Positions 7,430 through 16,110 of a stretch of DNA of 64,000 bases are shown here, in pieces. Position 1 is the first letter of the stretch; each line of letters begins with the position of its first letter. This DNA is from Cognataquiflexum rubidum (GTDB lineage: Bacteria; Bacteroidota; Bacteroidia; Cytophagales; Cyclobacteriaceae). The notes under the pieces are model-generated. The model saw nothing but the letters and a program-made list of their open reading frames with translations, had not been told where the DNA came from and did not search any database. The position numbers and the translations under genes are program-made. The stretch is from assembly GCF_022538115.1 (NCBI RefSeq), contig NZ_JAKZAL010000001.1, positions 491,560 through 555,559 on the forward strand, in the 5' to 3' direction.

Positions 7430-8770
7430 ATGAGCATTTTACCCCAAGTAATTTTTCTCCTTGTTTTTGCGGTAGCAGGCTATATTCTTTTCAAAAGAAT
7501 TAGCTTCCTCCGAAGAAACATTTTCCTAGGAAAAAGAGAGACTAGAAATGACCTCCCGGATCAACGATGGAAAACCATGCTATTGGTAGCATTTGGACAA
7601 CAGAAAATGTTCAAAAAGTTTACTCCGGCTATTTTGCACTTGATGATATATGTGGCTTTTGTCATCATTAATCTAGAAGTGTTGGAATTTGTAATTGACG
7701 GGATATTCGGAACGCACAGGGTTTTTGCTCCTTTCCTAGGATCAGCCTATGGAGTGGCAATGAATATTTTTGAGTTTCTGGCCGTCGCCGTGTTGGTTTC
7801 TTGTGTTGCCTTTTTGATCAGGAGAAATGTCATGAAGGTCGAGCGCTTCACCAAACCTGAATTGAACGGTTGGCCTGCCATGGATGCCAATCTCATTCTG
7901 GTCATCGAAATCATTTTGATGTTTGCCATTCTCACCATGAATGCTACAGATCAAATCCTGGCTTCCCGCGGAGTTCCGCATTATACGCTATTGAATGGAT
8001 TGTTTTTCAGCAGTTTCCTTCAGCCAATTTTTCAAGGAATGTCTGACAGCACTTTGGTATTTATTGAGCGGTTTGCTTGGTGGTTTCATATCGTAGGGAT
8101 TTTGGCTTTCGCTGTTTATGTGACATATTCAAAGCATTTGCATATTTTCCTGGCATTCCCCAACACTTGGTATTCCAACCTCAAGCCCAAAGGTGAAATG
8201 AAAAATATGCCTGAGGTAACGAATGAAGTCAACATGATGCTCGGAATAGCTACTGAGACAAGCGCAGAACCCCCTGCCGAGATCGGAAGGTTTGGCGCCA
8301 AAGACATCAATGACCTCAGTTGGGTCAATGTCATGAATGCCTACAGCTGCACTGAGTGCGGTCGCTGTACAGCAGAGTGTCCTGCCAATATCACCGGCAA
8401 AAAACTTTCTCCTAGGAAAATCATGATGGATGTGAGGGACCGGGCAGAAGAAGTGGGGAAAAGCATGGACTCAAGTGGCCCTGGATTGGCAGACGGCAAA
8501 TCCCTGCTTGGGGATTATATCAGCAAAGAAGAAATCAATGCCTGTACTTCCTGCAATGCGTGTGTTGAAGCTTGTCCGATCAATATAGATCCGCTGTCTA
8601 TCATTCTCCAGATGAGAAGGTATGTATCCATGGAAGAATCCGCAGCGCCTGCACAGTGGAATGCCATGTTTCAGAATATGGAAACAGCCTTTTCCCCATG
8701 GAAATTTCCTCCTTCTGACAGGTTCAATTGGTCAGAAAAAGTAAAAAATGAAGAAATTAAAGAGATTTGA
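7430..8770 (+). CDS. Membrane-bound 4Fe-4S dicluster protein (HdrC/GlpC-like with NarI-type helices)
   Basis: 446 aa. The N-terminal ~240 residues carry about five to six hydrophobic helices with conserved histidines, like the cytochrome-b-type NarI/DsrM membrane domain. The C-terminal part holds two ferredoxin motifs, CTECGRCTAECP and CTSCNACVEACP, for two 4Fe-4S clusters. The family passes electrons between quinone or other carriers and a CCG-domain partner, and that partner is the next gene (8991-9782). The gene pair is conserved in Bacteroidota but the redox partner is unknown. The inferred role is inner-membrane electron transfer. Confidence 0.85.
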   Translation: MSILPQVIFLLVFAVAGYILFKRISFLRRNIFLGKRETRNDLPDQRWKTMLLVAFGQQKMFKKFTPAILHLMIYVAFVIINLEVLEFVIDGIFGTHRVFAPFLGSAYGVAMNIFEFLAVAVLVSCVAFLIRRNVMKVERFTKPELNGWPAMDANLILVIEIILMFAILTMNATDQILASRGVPHYTLLNGLFFSSFLQPIFQGMSDSTLVFIERFAWWFHIVGILAFAVYVTYSKHLHIFLAFPNTWYSNLKPKGEMKNMPEVTNEVNMMLGIATETSAEPPAEIGRFGAKDINDLSWVNVMNAYSCTECGRCTAECPANITGKKLSPRKIMMDVRDRAEEVGKSMDSSGPGLADGKSLLGDYISKEEINACTSCNACVEACPINIDPLSIILQMRRYVSMEESAAPAQWNAMFQNMETAFSPWKFPPSDRFNWSEKVKNEEIKEI

Positions 8771-8990
8771 GACTAGAGATTTGAGATTTTACGCCATTAA
8801 GGTTTAAATATTCTTGAATCCCAAACAACTTGTTCAAATTTCCATTGCCCCATTTCACCACTTATCAATCAAAAATTCTAATTGAAATACGTTCTAGTAA
8901 TTCATTCTTGATTTCAATGTCTTGTTTCTATGATCTCGTTTCTTGTTTCTAAGGTCTCATATCTCACATCTCAAGTCTCTTATCTATATC
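8771..8990. repeat. Intergenic filler with degenerate GAGAC/TCTC words
   Basis: Directly after the stop codon stands tgagactagagatttgagat. Before the next start, 8943-8987 reads as a string of tctcatatctcacatctcaag-type words. The same vocabulary recurs at 28102-28170, 34862-34895, 52545-52586 and 54097-54135. No gene or terminator is evident. Confidence 0.6.
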
Positions 8991-9782
8991 ATGTCAACAT
9001 ATAAAGTACCAACTATGGCCGAAATGGCCTCTTCCGGGGAAACCCCAGAAATACTTTTTTGGGTAGGTTGTGCAGGTTCGTTCGATGAACGATACAAAGC
9101 CGTTACCCAAGCATTTGTCAAAATTTTGAATAAAGTCGGGGTGAGTTTTGCAGTACTCGGACCCGAAGAAGCGTGCACCGGTGACCCTGCGAGAAGGGCA
9201 GGAAATGAATTCCTGTTCCAGATGCAGGCAGTTTCCAATATTCAGGTAATGAATGCCTATGAAGTCAAAAAGGTGGTGACGGCTTGTCCCCATTGCTTCA
9301 ATACCATCAAAAACGAATATCCTGCCCTTGGCGGAAACTATGATGTCATCCACCATTCCCAATTTCTCCAACAACTGATCAATGAAGGGAAGATCATCCT
9401 TCAAGGTGGCGGGGAGTTCAAAGGCAAGAAAATAACCTTTCACGATTCCTGTTATCTTGGGAGAGCAAATGATGTCTATGAAGCACCCCGTGATGTCATC
9501 AGGGCTCTGGATGTAGAACTTGTAGAAATGAAGCGCTGCAAGACCAAAGGACTGTGCTGTGGAGCCGGCGGTGCACAAATGTTTAAAGAACCCGAGCCCG
9601 GAAGGAAAGATATCAATGTAGAAAGGGCAGAAGAAGCTTTGGCAACAGGAGCTACCACCATAGCCGTTGGCTGTCCTTTTTGCCTGACGATGATGTCCGA
9701 CGGTGTCAAGAATAAAGAGAAAGAAAATGAAGTAAAAGTCTATGACCTGGCAGAAATGCTGGCCAAGGACATGGGCATCTGA
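8991..9782 (+). CDS. CCG-domain Fe-S oxidoreductase subunit (HdrB/GlpC-type)
   Basis: 263 aa from the ATG at 8991; an upstream in-frame ATG at 8943 lies in low-complexity filler and is unlikely. It contains two cysteine-rich CCG domains: WVGCAG with TACPHCFN in the first half, and HDSCYLGR with LCCGAGG and GCPFC in the second. These domains bind the noncubane cluster in heterodisulfide reductase HdrB. It is the soluble partner of the preceding membrane Fe-S protein, and together they resemble an HdrCB/LutA-like electron-transfer module. The substrate is unknown. A strong terminator follows. Confidence 0.85.
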   Translation: MSTYKVPTMAEMASSGETPEILFWVGCAGSFDERYKAVTQAFVKILNKVGVSFAVLGPEEACTGDPARRAGNEFLFQMQAVSNIQVMNAYEVKKVVTACPHCFNTIKNEYPALGGNYDVIHHSQFLQQLINEGKIILQGGGEFKGKKITFHDSCYLGRANDVYEAPRDVIRALDVELVEMKRCKTKGLCCGAGGAQMFKEPEPGRKDINVERAEEALATGATTIAVGCPFCLTMMSDGVKNKEKENEVKVYDLAEMLAKDMGI

Positions 9783-9804
9783 TAATCCGAAAAATCTCCC
9801 TTAA

Positions 9805-9837
9805 AACCCCAAATTTAAAATTTGGGGTTTATTTTTG
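9805..9837 (+). terminator. Rho-independent terminator after the CCG-domain gene
   Basis: Stem AAACCCCAAAT / ATTTGGGGTTT, an essentially perfect palindrome, followed by TATTTTTG. It lies about 22 nt after the stop codon at 9782. Confidence 0.85.
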
Positions 9838-9941
9838 ACTTTTGTTTGATTAAAAGAACCAATTTCTCAAAAATTACCGTTAGGTTAAAGAAATAAAAGC
9901 AGTCCTAAATACTTTGCTGTAAATGCTAACCGCCACAAATT

Positions 9942-10433
9942 ATGTACAAGCCATTTGATCAGATGCCTGCGAATGCCAGAATCTGGACATATACCTCAAA
10001 CAGAAGATTGGACAAAAGCGAATTGGAGATTCTATCTTCGAGACTGTCTGCTTTTTGCGAGCTATGGAATACGCATGGTGCATTGATGCCCACTTCCTTT
10101 GAAATCCGGTTTGATCAAGTTATCATTTTGGCAGTTGATGAAAGTCAGTTAGGAGCAAGTGGCTGCTCGATAGACTCTTCAGTCAGGGTTTTGAGGGACA
10201 TCGAAAATGAATTGGACATCGACCTGCTCAATCAGGGGAAAGTTTCATTTATCAAAAGTGAAGGGGACTTGGAAGTAAATCCTATCCTCGGGATCAAATC
10301 AAAAGTAACAGAAGGAATCCTTCAGGCCGAAACAATCGTATTGAATCCTGTGGTGAAAAACAAGGCCGATTTGGAGAATAATTGGAAAATCAAGGCAAAA
10401 GAATCCTGGCTTAACAAATTCTTTGAGAATTAA
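9942..10433 (+). CDS. Conserved Bacteroidota protein of unknown function
   Basis: 163 aa, soluble, no signal peptide. It opens with PFDQMPANARIWTYTSNRRLD and has an alternating alpha/beta pattern. Close relatives in public genomes are, as I recall, often labelled 'ABC transporter ATPase', but there is no Walker A or ABC signature here, so that label looks wrong. The gene lies between the CCG-domain terminator and the PorE-like lipoprotein gene, 52 nt before the latter's start, and may share its transcript. No function assigned. Confidence 0.75.
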   Translation: MYKPFDQMPANARIWTYTSNRRLDKSELEILSSRLSAFCELWNTHGALMPTSFEIRFDQVIILAVDESQLGASGCSIDSSVRVLRDIENELDIDLLNQGKVSFIKSEGDLEVNPILGIKSKVTEGILQAETIVLNPVVKNKADLENNWKIKAKESWLNKFFEN

Positions 10434-10485
10434 TTTTGATAAAAATCCTATATTTAAAACATTAAGAAAACATTCCAAAATAACT

Positions 10486-12411
10486 ATGAAGCGAATTGCT
10501 TTATTTCTTGTTTTGATACCCATATTGCTAGGCGCTTGCACTAGCATGTACCAAAAAGGCCAAAACCAGTTTCAGTCAGGTGAATATCAAGTTGCTATCA
10601 ACACTTTTTCGAAGATTCTTGAAAAAGAACCGGAAAACAAGCAGGCTAATTTTTATGTAGCAGAAAGCTATCGGCTATCCAACAGGATAGAAGAATCCAA
10701 AGCTTATTATGAAAAACTGGCTTCAGAAGAGGAAACTTACGAGACATTTTTCAGGCTAGGACAAAGTCTAAAAAGCCAAGGTGAATACGAACAGGCAACA
10801 GCCGCATTTGAAAAAGCCAAGGGACTGACCCTTGATGATAAAAACATTCAGCTTGTAGAGCTTGAACTGGCAAATCTCAAAAAGATCGGTGAAATCCAGA
10901 ATTATTGGGAGTTTATGCAGGTGGAAAATTACAAGTTATTGAATACACCGCTTGCTGAATATTCTCCGGTTGTGAACGATGGATTCCTATATTTTACCAG
11001 CAACAGACAAAGCAGTGGCATATATGCTTCCACAGGGACGCCATTCATGAAGATGTTCCGCACAAGGGCTGAAGGAATCAAAGTCGATGTACAAAATGTG
11101 CAGCAGCTTCCCGAATTCCGCAATGAAGAAAACCTGAATCAAGGTTCTATGGCCGTCAGTCCTGATGGCAATACCCTGATCTACGCAAGGGCAAATTCAA
11201 CTTCCGCAAAAGACCTTCCTGACGTTCATTTATTTGTTTCCTATTTCCGTGGCGGAGGATATACCCAACCGATTTGGATGCCTGTCAATGAAGATGAGTT
11301 TTATTATAATACCACACCAGCATTCAGTCCTGATGGAAATGAGCTTTATTTTGCTTCCAATAGACCGGACGGCAAAGGTGGCCAAGACCTCTACAAAGCC
11401 ACTAAACTTGCCAACGGAGATTTTGGAAATGCAGTGAATATGGGAAACCAAATCAATACTCCGGGTAATGAAATGTTTCCTTACATCGCTTCAGACGGGA
11501 AGATATTTTTCGCTTCTGATGGTCACGCCGGTTTTGGGAAATTGGATCTCTTTGTAGCAGAAAGGACGGATAAGGGTTGGGAAGTGAAAAATCTAGGCTC
11601 AAACATTAATTCAGTGGCAGATGATTTTGGAATCTTTTTTTCAAAATATCCGACAGAAGGATTTCTTTCATCTAACCGTGAAGGAGGTTTGGGAGATGAT
11701 GATATATACTATTTTGAAGACAAAACACCAAAACCAAAAATCGTCAACGTTTTCTTAAACGTGACCACCAAAGAGAAGAAAGACGACGGAACTGAGGTCA
11801 TTTTGCCTCAGACCAGGGTAGTATTGTATGACGGAGCTAATAAAAATGTTGGTGGTGACTTTTCCAACCAAAACGGAAGGTTGAGATTTACGCTTGCTCC
11901 TAATGCAAACTTCTCCATTATTGCTTCCAAAAGCGGTTATTTCAGCAAGAGTATCACTTACTCCACAGTCGGCAAAACCCCAAGAACTGAGGACCTGATC
12001 CAAGAGGTAACCAATATTACACTTGACACCACAGTGGTATTGGATGCTTTGATTCTGGAAAGATCAATCGTACTAGAGAATATATACTATGACCTTGACA
12101 AAGCGGACATCCGTGCCGATGCAGCATTGGAGTTGGACAAACTGGTCAAGATCTTAAAAGACAATCCAAGCATCAGGATAGAATTGAGCTCGCATGCTGA
12201 TGCAAGGGCCACAGATGAATACAACGATGCCTTGACCCAAAGAAGGGCTGAATCAGCAGTAGCTTACCTGGTTTCACAGGGAATAGATGCGAGCCGGTTA
12301 GTGGCTAAAGGCTATGGCAAGCGACAACTCATCATCGAAAATGCCCAAACAGAAGAAGAACATCAGACCAATAGAAGAACGGAATTCAAAGTAATTGAAA
12401 TCAAGGAATAA
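10486..12411 (+). CDS. OmpA-family lipoprotein, TPR + WD40-like + OmpA (PorE-like)
   Basis: 641 aa from the ATG at 10486, chosen because it gives a lipoprotein signal (MKRIALFLVLIPILLGAC, lipobox LGAC); the 21-codon extension upstream has none. Domain order: TPR repeats (about 20-130), PD40/WD40-like propeller blades (about 150-400, AVSPDGNTL and AFSPDGNELYFAS blades), a carboxypeptidase-regulatory-like beta domain (about 420-510) and a C-terminal OmpA peptidoglycan-binding domain (about 530-641, YYDLDKADIR and RRAESAVAYL). This order matches PorE of the type IX secretion system, which anchors it to peptidoglycan. PorE identity is inferred; several OmpA paralogs with similar layout exist in these bacteria. 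Confidence 0.85.
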   Translation: MKRIALFLVLIPILLGACTSMYQKGQNQFQSGEYQVAINTFSKILEKEPENKQANFYVAESYRLSNRIEESKAYYEKLASEEETYETFFRLGQSLKSQGEYEQATAAFEKAKGLTLDDKNIQLVELELANLKKIGEIQNYWEFMQVENYKLLNTPLAEYSPVVNDGFLYFTSNRQSSGIYASTGTPFMKMFRTRAEGIKVDVQNVQQLPEFRNEENLNQGSMAVSPDGNTLIYARANSTSAKDLPDVHLFVSYFRGGGYTQPIWMPVNEDEFYYNTTPAFSPDGNELYFASNRPDGKGGQDLYKATKLANGDFGNAVNMGNQINTPGNEMFPYIASDGKIFFASDGHAGFGKLDLFVAERTDKGWEVKNLGSNINSVADDFGIFFSKYPTEGFLSSNREGGLGDDDIYYFEDKTPKPKIVNVFLNVTTKEKKDDGTEVILPQTRVVLYDGANKNVGGDFSNQNGRLRFTLAPNANFSIIASKSGYFSKSITYSTVGKTPRTEDLIQEVTNITLDTTVVLDALILERSIVLENIYYDLDKADIRADAALELDKLVKILKDNPSIRIELSSHADARATDEYNDALTQRRAESAVAYLVSQGIDASRLVAKGYGKRQLIIENAQTEEEHQTNRRTEFKVIEIKE

Positions 12412-12447
12412 AATATTTTGCAATAAGAATTACATTGACCTAAAAAA

Positions 12448-12476
12448 AAAAGGAGAGGGATGACCTCTCCTTTTTT
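12448..12476 (+). terminator. Bidirectional terminator between convergent genes
   Basis: Stem AAAAGGAGAGG / CCTCTCCTTTT with a 5-nt loop, flanked by an A-run on the left and a T-run on the right. It serves the OmpA-family gene on the plus strand and can also stop the minus-strand gene ending at 12535. Confidence 0.9.
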
Positions 12477-12534
12477 CGTTTGTATAGGATTAATTACCTT
12501 TCCAATCAGGTAGATACTTAATCAAAATTTGAAA

Positions 12535-12990
12535 TCATTTACACCCTTCTTTCCTTCGGGTGTCGATGATATAGGTGATTTTCCAACCTTCCGTGGTTTT
12601 GATCAATTGGAATGAATTGACCCCGCAGTGGCTGAAATTGTCATTGACATAAAATTCATAAGGTGTCCAAGCCGCTGCCATGTCCCCATCGACTTTAATC
12701 TGATAGTCAAGAATCCTTTCGTCCAATATCGTGGTGGCCGGAGAAGAACCAATCCTATTTACAAAATCCGCAACCGAATTAGAACCCAATTCTGATCCAT
12801 TTTCACTTGATTTTACGGTCTGCATCGTCGCATCGGGATGGAAAGCTGCTTTTATCAAATCAGTATTTTTTGACTTCATTCCCTCAAACATCGAGGCTAT
12901 CACTTGTCTGACTTCCTCATTTTGCTGCGCAAAAAGGGATGGAGAAAAAAGTGAAAATATAATCAGCGAGGCAATAAATAACCTTTTCAT
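12535..12990 (-). CDS. Secreted NTF2-like (SnoaL/DUF4440-type) protein
   Basis: 151 aa with a signal peptide (MKRLFIASLIIFSLFSPSLF, cut near FAQ). The mature part has the NTF2-like cone-fold pattern: an N-terminal helix (VRQVIASMFEGMKSKNTD), the KAAFHPDATMQTV strand, a central DYQIKVDGDMAAAWTPYEF sheet and a C-terminal WKITYIIDTRRKEGC end. This fold serves both as small enzymes and as ligand-binding modules, so no reaction can be assigned. Its start overlaps the stop of the upstream GIN-domain gene by 4 nt. Confidence 0.8.
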   Translation of the reverse strand: MKRLFIASLIIFSLFSPSLFAQQNEEVRQVIASMFEGMKSKNTDLIKAAFHPDATMQTVKSSENGSELGSNSVADFVNRIGSSPATTILDERILDYQIKVDGDMAAAWTPYEFYVNDNFSHCGVNSFQLIKTTEGWKITYIIDTRRKEGCK

Positions 12991-13673
12991 TTTTTCTTGA
13001 TGCTTCCTCCTGTGCCTGTTTTGACATTAATCTCTGTTGGATTGCCGTCGTACACAATTTTGGCGGCAGTAGCCAAAGAACCGTTGATGGAAGATGTCGC
13101 CGTAAAACTGATGCTTGCTGTCGTATTGCCGAGCACATTCACATTTTCTGCAACAAGGTTCATCCCATCGATCTGCGCATTAGTATAGGCATTTGCTTCC
13201 AATTGGCCGACTTTCCCTTTGATAAAGATCCGGGAATTTGTGGCAGCTTCCAGGTTTAGCTTTTCAGCATCTACCATTGCTTCCAAATAAGCATTATTGG
13301 AAGAAGCCAAATAAGCCTCTTGGGCTTCAATTTTACTTTTGGCAACTACCTGTGCACTCGAGGTGGCTTCAATTCCCTGAATATCCACATAAGTCACTAC
13401 CACTTTTACAGAATGGTTTCTATAATTACCCCTGGCAAGCCTCACTTCGAGTGCATCGCCCACCACTGAAGTCTCCACTTTTCCCACGTCTATCCCGCTT
13501 GCAGTGATATCTACTTTGTTCTCATCTCCTTTGACCAATTCTGCTTTGATAGAATTGGAAACTTTTACCACATTGAATTCCCTCAAAGGTCTGGAATCAC
13601 TTTGAGTTTGTGCATTTGTAAATCCTACAAAAGCAATCAGGGCAATTAGAATGAGTTTAATCTTCTTTTTCAT
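12987..13673 (-). CDS. Secreted head-GIN-domain (DUF2807) protein
   Basis: 228 aa with a signal peptide (about 1-21, ending TNAQ). The mature sequence is a repetitive beta-helix-like pattern with short strands (VEATSS, YLASSNNAYLEAMV, LNLEAATNSRIF), characteristic of putative auto-transporter adhesin / head-GIN (DUF2807) proteins, which are abundant in Bacteroidota and of unknown function. It begins with the family's PLREFNVVKVSNSIKAEL block. Expressed with the NTF2-like gene (4-nt overlap) and probably with the SDR gene 14 nt upstream. Confidence 0.85.
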   Translation of the reverse strand: MKKKIKLILIALIAFVGFTNAQTQSDSRPLREFNVVKVSNSIKAELVKGDENKVDITASGIDVGKVETSVVGDALEVRLARGNYRNHSVKVVVTYVDIQGIEATSSAQVVAKSKIEAQEAYLASSNNAYLEAMVDAEKLNLEAATNSRIFIKGKVGQLEANAYTNAQIDGMNLVAENVNVLGNTTASISFTATSSINGSLATAAKIVYDGNPTEINVKTGTGGSIKKK

Positions 13674-13687
13674 ATTTAGTGTTAGGT

Positions 13688-14365
13688 TTAGATTCCTCCA
13701 TATAATTTGAAAGTCATGTTTCGAAGCGATGGGTTATTGACTGCATAGTGCATTGCCTCGGCTATTTCGGCTGTCCCTACCCACTTCGTAAAGTCCGCAT
13801 CAGGCATTGATTCTCTATTAGCCGGCGTATCAATGGTACTCGGTACAAAAACATGCGCCCTGATCTTAGTACTTTTGACATCCTCTGCCACATAATTGGC
13901 AAGTTCTACCACAAGTCTCTTACTCAAAGCATAAGCCACAACGTTTTTTGCATCTTCAGGTTGCAGGGCAGGCCTTGCTCCGACAAATAAAAAATCGCCA
14001 AAGTCAGCTTTTTTCATCAAAGGCAAAAAGTTTTTTACCATATTAAAAGCAGAATAAAAATTGAGTTTGATCATTTTATCCAAATTCTCAAGGCCTGTAT
14101 GCTCAATGTCTCCCATGGCAAAACCTCCAACCAATAAGCAGATCGCATCCACCTCTCCATATTGCATGATATAATCATTTGCAAAGTCTTTGACCGCATG
14201 TTCATCTGTGACATCTACTTCATAGACATCGTCGGCTTCCTCTACCGTCTCTCCTGTACCGGGCAAAACTGTAGCAATCACTTTATATCCTTCCCGCTTA
14301 AATTTTTCAACGACTGCCTTGCCTAAGTTTCCTGCCGCGCCCGTTATAATTAAATTCCTTTCCAT
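13688..14365 (-). CDS. Short-chain dehydrogenase/reductase
   Basis: 225 aa. Classical SDR features: N-terminal nucleotide-binding TGAAGNLGKAV (about residues 8-18), DVTD near 51-54, LLVGGFAMGD in place of NNAG, and the catalytic YALSK motif (about 147-151). Residues after the active site are shorter than in typical 250-aa SDRs. The substrate is unknown. First gene of a minus-strand run with the GIN and NTF2-like genes. A TAATTTTG sequence (-7 type) lies about 24 nt before the start, but no clear -33 element is visible. Confidence 0.85.
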   Translation of the reverse strand: MERNLIITGAAGNLGKAVVEKFKREGYKVIATVLPGTGETVEEADDVYEVDVTDEHAVKDFANDYIMQYGEVDAICLLVGGFAMGDIEHTGLENLDKMIKLNFYSAFNMVKNFLPLMKKADFGDFLFVGARPALQPEDAKNVVAYALSKRLVVELANYVAEDVKSTKIRAHVFVPSTIDTPANRESMPDADFTKWVGTAEIAEAMHYAVNNPSLRNMTFKLYGGI

Positions 14366-14426
14366 GAATCAAACTTTTTTTTGTTTCTATTACTTTTACC
14401 AAAATTAGCCTATATTTTTCTTTTCT

Positions 14427-15302
14427 ATGGAAATACAAAAATCCCTGATCCAAACTATTGAGTCCAAAAAGAAAAGGGTCTTTATCCTGAAGCTGGTCAT
14501 CTATCTGATATTCCTTCTAGGGGCAAAATTCATTCCTGAAGTCCAATTTTACCTTTCCAAATTTTCCGGCCTGAACAGTATCCACAGGGCAATCCTATTT
14601 TTATTGGGCGGCAATATCCTAATTTCACTCGGAAGAATATTCACGGCCCGCATTTACTTAAGGAAAACCATGGATGAAAAGGTTCACGGAAATTTCCTGA
14701 TTGGCATAACCTGGATTTCGAATATACTCAATTCAGTGGTTTTTGTCATTGCTTTGATGCTAGCTTTTGATATCCAGCCCTTGGAATTTTTGACAAGCTT
14801 AACCATCGTTGCAGCGGCGATTGCCATTCTTACCAAAGATTATGTCAACAACATCATCAATGGTTTGATCATCATGTTCACTGATCAGTTTTCTCTCGGC
14901 GATACCATCAAAATCGGCGAAAACACAGGTGTCATTGAAGACATCACCCTTCTGAATGTAGTGATCAAAAAAGACGACGGATACAAAACCATTATCCCAA
15001 ACAACCTTGTTCTTGGCGTTCAGGTGACCAATTTAAGCAGATTGGACCACAGAAAAGTCGATTTTCAAATGGAATTGCCTCATCATCTTAAATTCAACCT
15101 TGCGGAAATTGAATCAAATCTGATTGCAGGATTTGAAAAAAGGATCAAGAAAAAAGAGGTGGCCAATATTAAAGTGGAATTGATCGCCATTCAAAAGGAA
15201 GTGTTTACCATCAAAGTTTCGCTCGAATCCTCATTGACCAAAGAGAATCAAATTAAGTCCGAATTACATCAGTCGCTTTTAAATCTTTTGAATGAAAACT
15301 GA
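14427..15302 (+). CDS. MscS-family mechanosensitive channel
   Basis: 291 aa. Three to four N-terminal hydrophobic helices (about 20-40, 58-78, 95-125, 125-150), including the pore-lining helix region LTIVAAAIAILTKDYVNNIING, then the MscS beta domain with FSLGDTIKIGENTGVIEDI and a C-terminal alpha/beta domain. The family is an inner-membrane tension-gated channel that releases solutes on hypo-osmotic shock. Its 3' end overlaps the next gene by 11 nt, so the two are cotranscribed. Confidence 0.9.
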   Translation: MEIQKSLIQTIESKKKRVFILKLVIYLIFLLGAKFIPEVQFYLSKFSGLNSIHRAILFLLGGNILISLGRIFTARIYLRKTMDEKVHGNFLIGITWISNILNSVVFVIALMLAFDIQPLEFLTSLTIVAAAIAILTKDYVNNIINGLIIMFTDQFSLGDTIKIGENTGVIEDITLLNVVIKKDDGYKTIIPNNLVLGVQVTNLSRLDHRKVDFQMELPHHLKFNLAEIESNLIAGFEKRIKKKEVANIKVELIAIQKEVFTIKVSLESSLTKENQIKSELHQSLLNLLNEN

Positions 15303-15633
15303 GAAGGAAAATTATTTTGACCTTGTTTATCAGGTTGTCCGTCTGATCCCAAAGGGAAGAGTAACTTCTTATGGGGTCATTGCCAATTACCTGGGGCTGA
15401 AAAGCGGCGCGAGGATGGTCGGCTATGCCATGAACGCCTGTCATGCCCAACCTGATGTACCCGCACATCGGGTCGTCAACAGAAATGGATTGCTGACCGG
15501 AAAGCACCATTTCTCTCCGCCCGAAAGAATGCAACAGCTTTTGGAATCCGAAGGAATCAGGATTGTGAATGATAAAATACAGGATTTCGAAAAACATTTC
15601 TGGAGTCCCAATGAAATAAAATTAGAAGATTAA
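15292..15633 (+). CDS. Alkyltransferase-like protein (MGMT family without catalytic Cys)
   Basis: 113 aa, matching the DNA-binding domain of O6-methylguanine-DNA methyltransferase: LIPKGRVTSYGVIANYL (about 15-31) is the helix-turn-helix segment with the arginine finger region. The active-site PCHRV motif appears as PAHRV, with Ala58 replacing the alkyl-accepting cysteine. Such alkyltransferase-like (ATL) proteins bind O6-alkylguanine without repairing it and direct the lesion to nucleotide excision repair. The gene overlaps the mscS-like gene by 11 nt. Confidence 0.88.
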   Translation: MKTEKENYFDLVYQVVRLIPKGRVTSYGVIANYLGLKSGARMVGYAMNACHAQPDVPAHRVVNRNGLLTGKHHFSPPERMQQLLESEGIRIVNDKIQDFEKHFWSPNEIKLED

Positions 15634-15744
15634 ATGCTCTTTTTTAAGGCATTTGAGCGTATTATTCGTTTTTTTCACAGATTTTTTACCCAGTTGGCAC
15701 AAAAGTGTATGCTTTTTGCAATATCTATTCTAAAGCAATAGAAT

Positions 15745-16110
15745 ATGGAAACTGAACTGAAAAGCCACATCGCAGAAAATCTCCGCAAGCACAGGGTGCT
15801 GAGAGGCTACACCCAAGAATATATTGCCGAATACTTAGGCAAAAAAGATTATACGGCTTATTCCAGATATGAACAAGGCAGGTCTAACCTCAAAATGGAA
15901 GATGCTATCAGGCTCGCTGATTTGTATGAAGTGGATGTGCAGGAATTGATTTCAAAAATCCCAACCGTCAACCACGTACAAGACAACCATAAAAAACAAA
16001 GCGGTTTGGTTTCCATCCTAGTGGACCTCGACGGAAGTTCAGGAAAACTGGAAAGCAACATCCAAAGATTGAAGAAAATCAACGACCTGATCGCAAAACA
16101 GGAGCTTTGA
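15745..16110 (+). CDS. XRE-family transcriptional regulator
   Basis: 121 aa. An N-terminal Cro/C1 helix-turn-helix (about 9-62, LRKHRVLRGYTQEYIAEYLG with YSRYEQGRSNLKMEDAIRLA) is followed by a short linker and a C-terminal helix that may mediate oligomerisation. The Tyr-rich HTH with 'KKDYTAYSRYE' is typical of small Bacteroidota regulators. Target unknown. It ends next to the stop of the convergent symporter gene, with no intergenic space. Confidence 0.85.
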   Translation: METELKSHIAENLRKHRVLRGYTQEYIAEYLGKKDYTAYSRYEQGRSNLKMEDAIRLADLYEVDVQELISKIPTVNHVQDNHKKQSGLVSILVDLDGSSGKLESNIQRLKKINDLIAKQEL

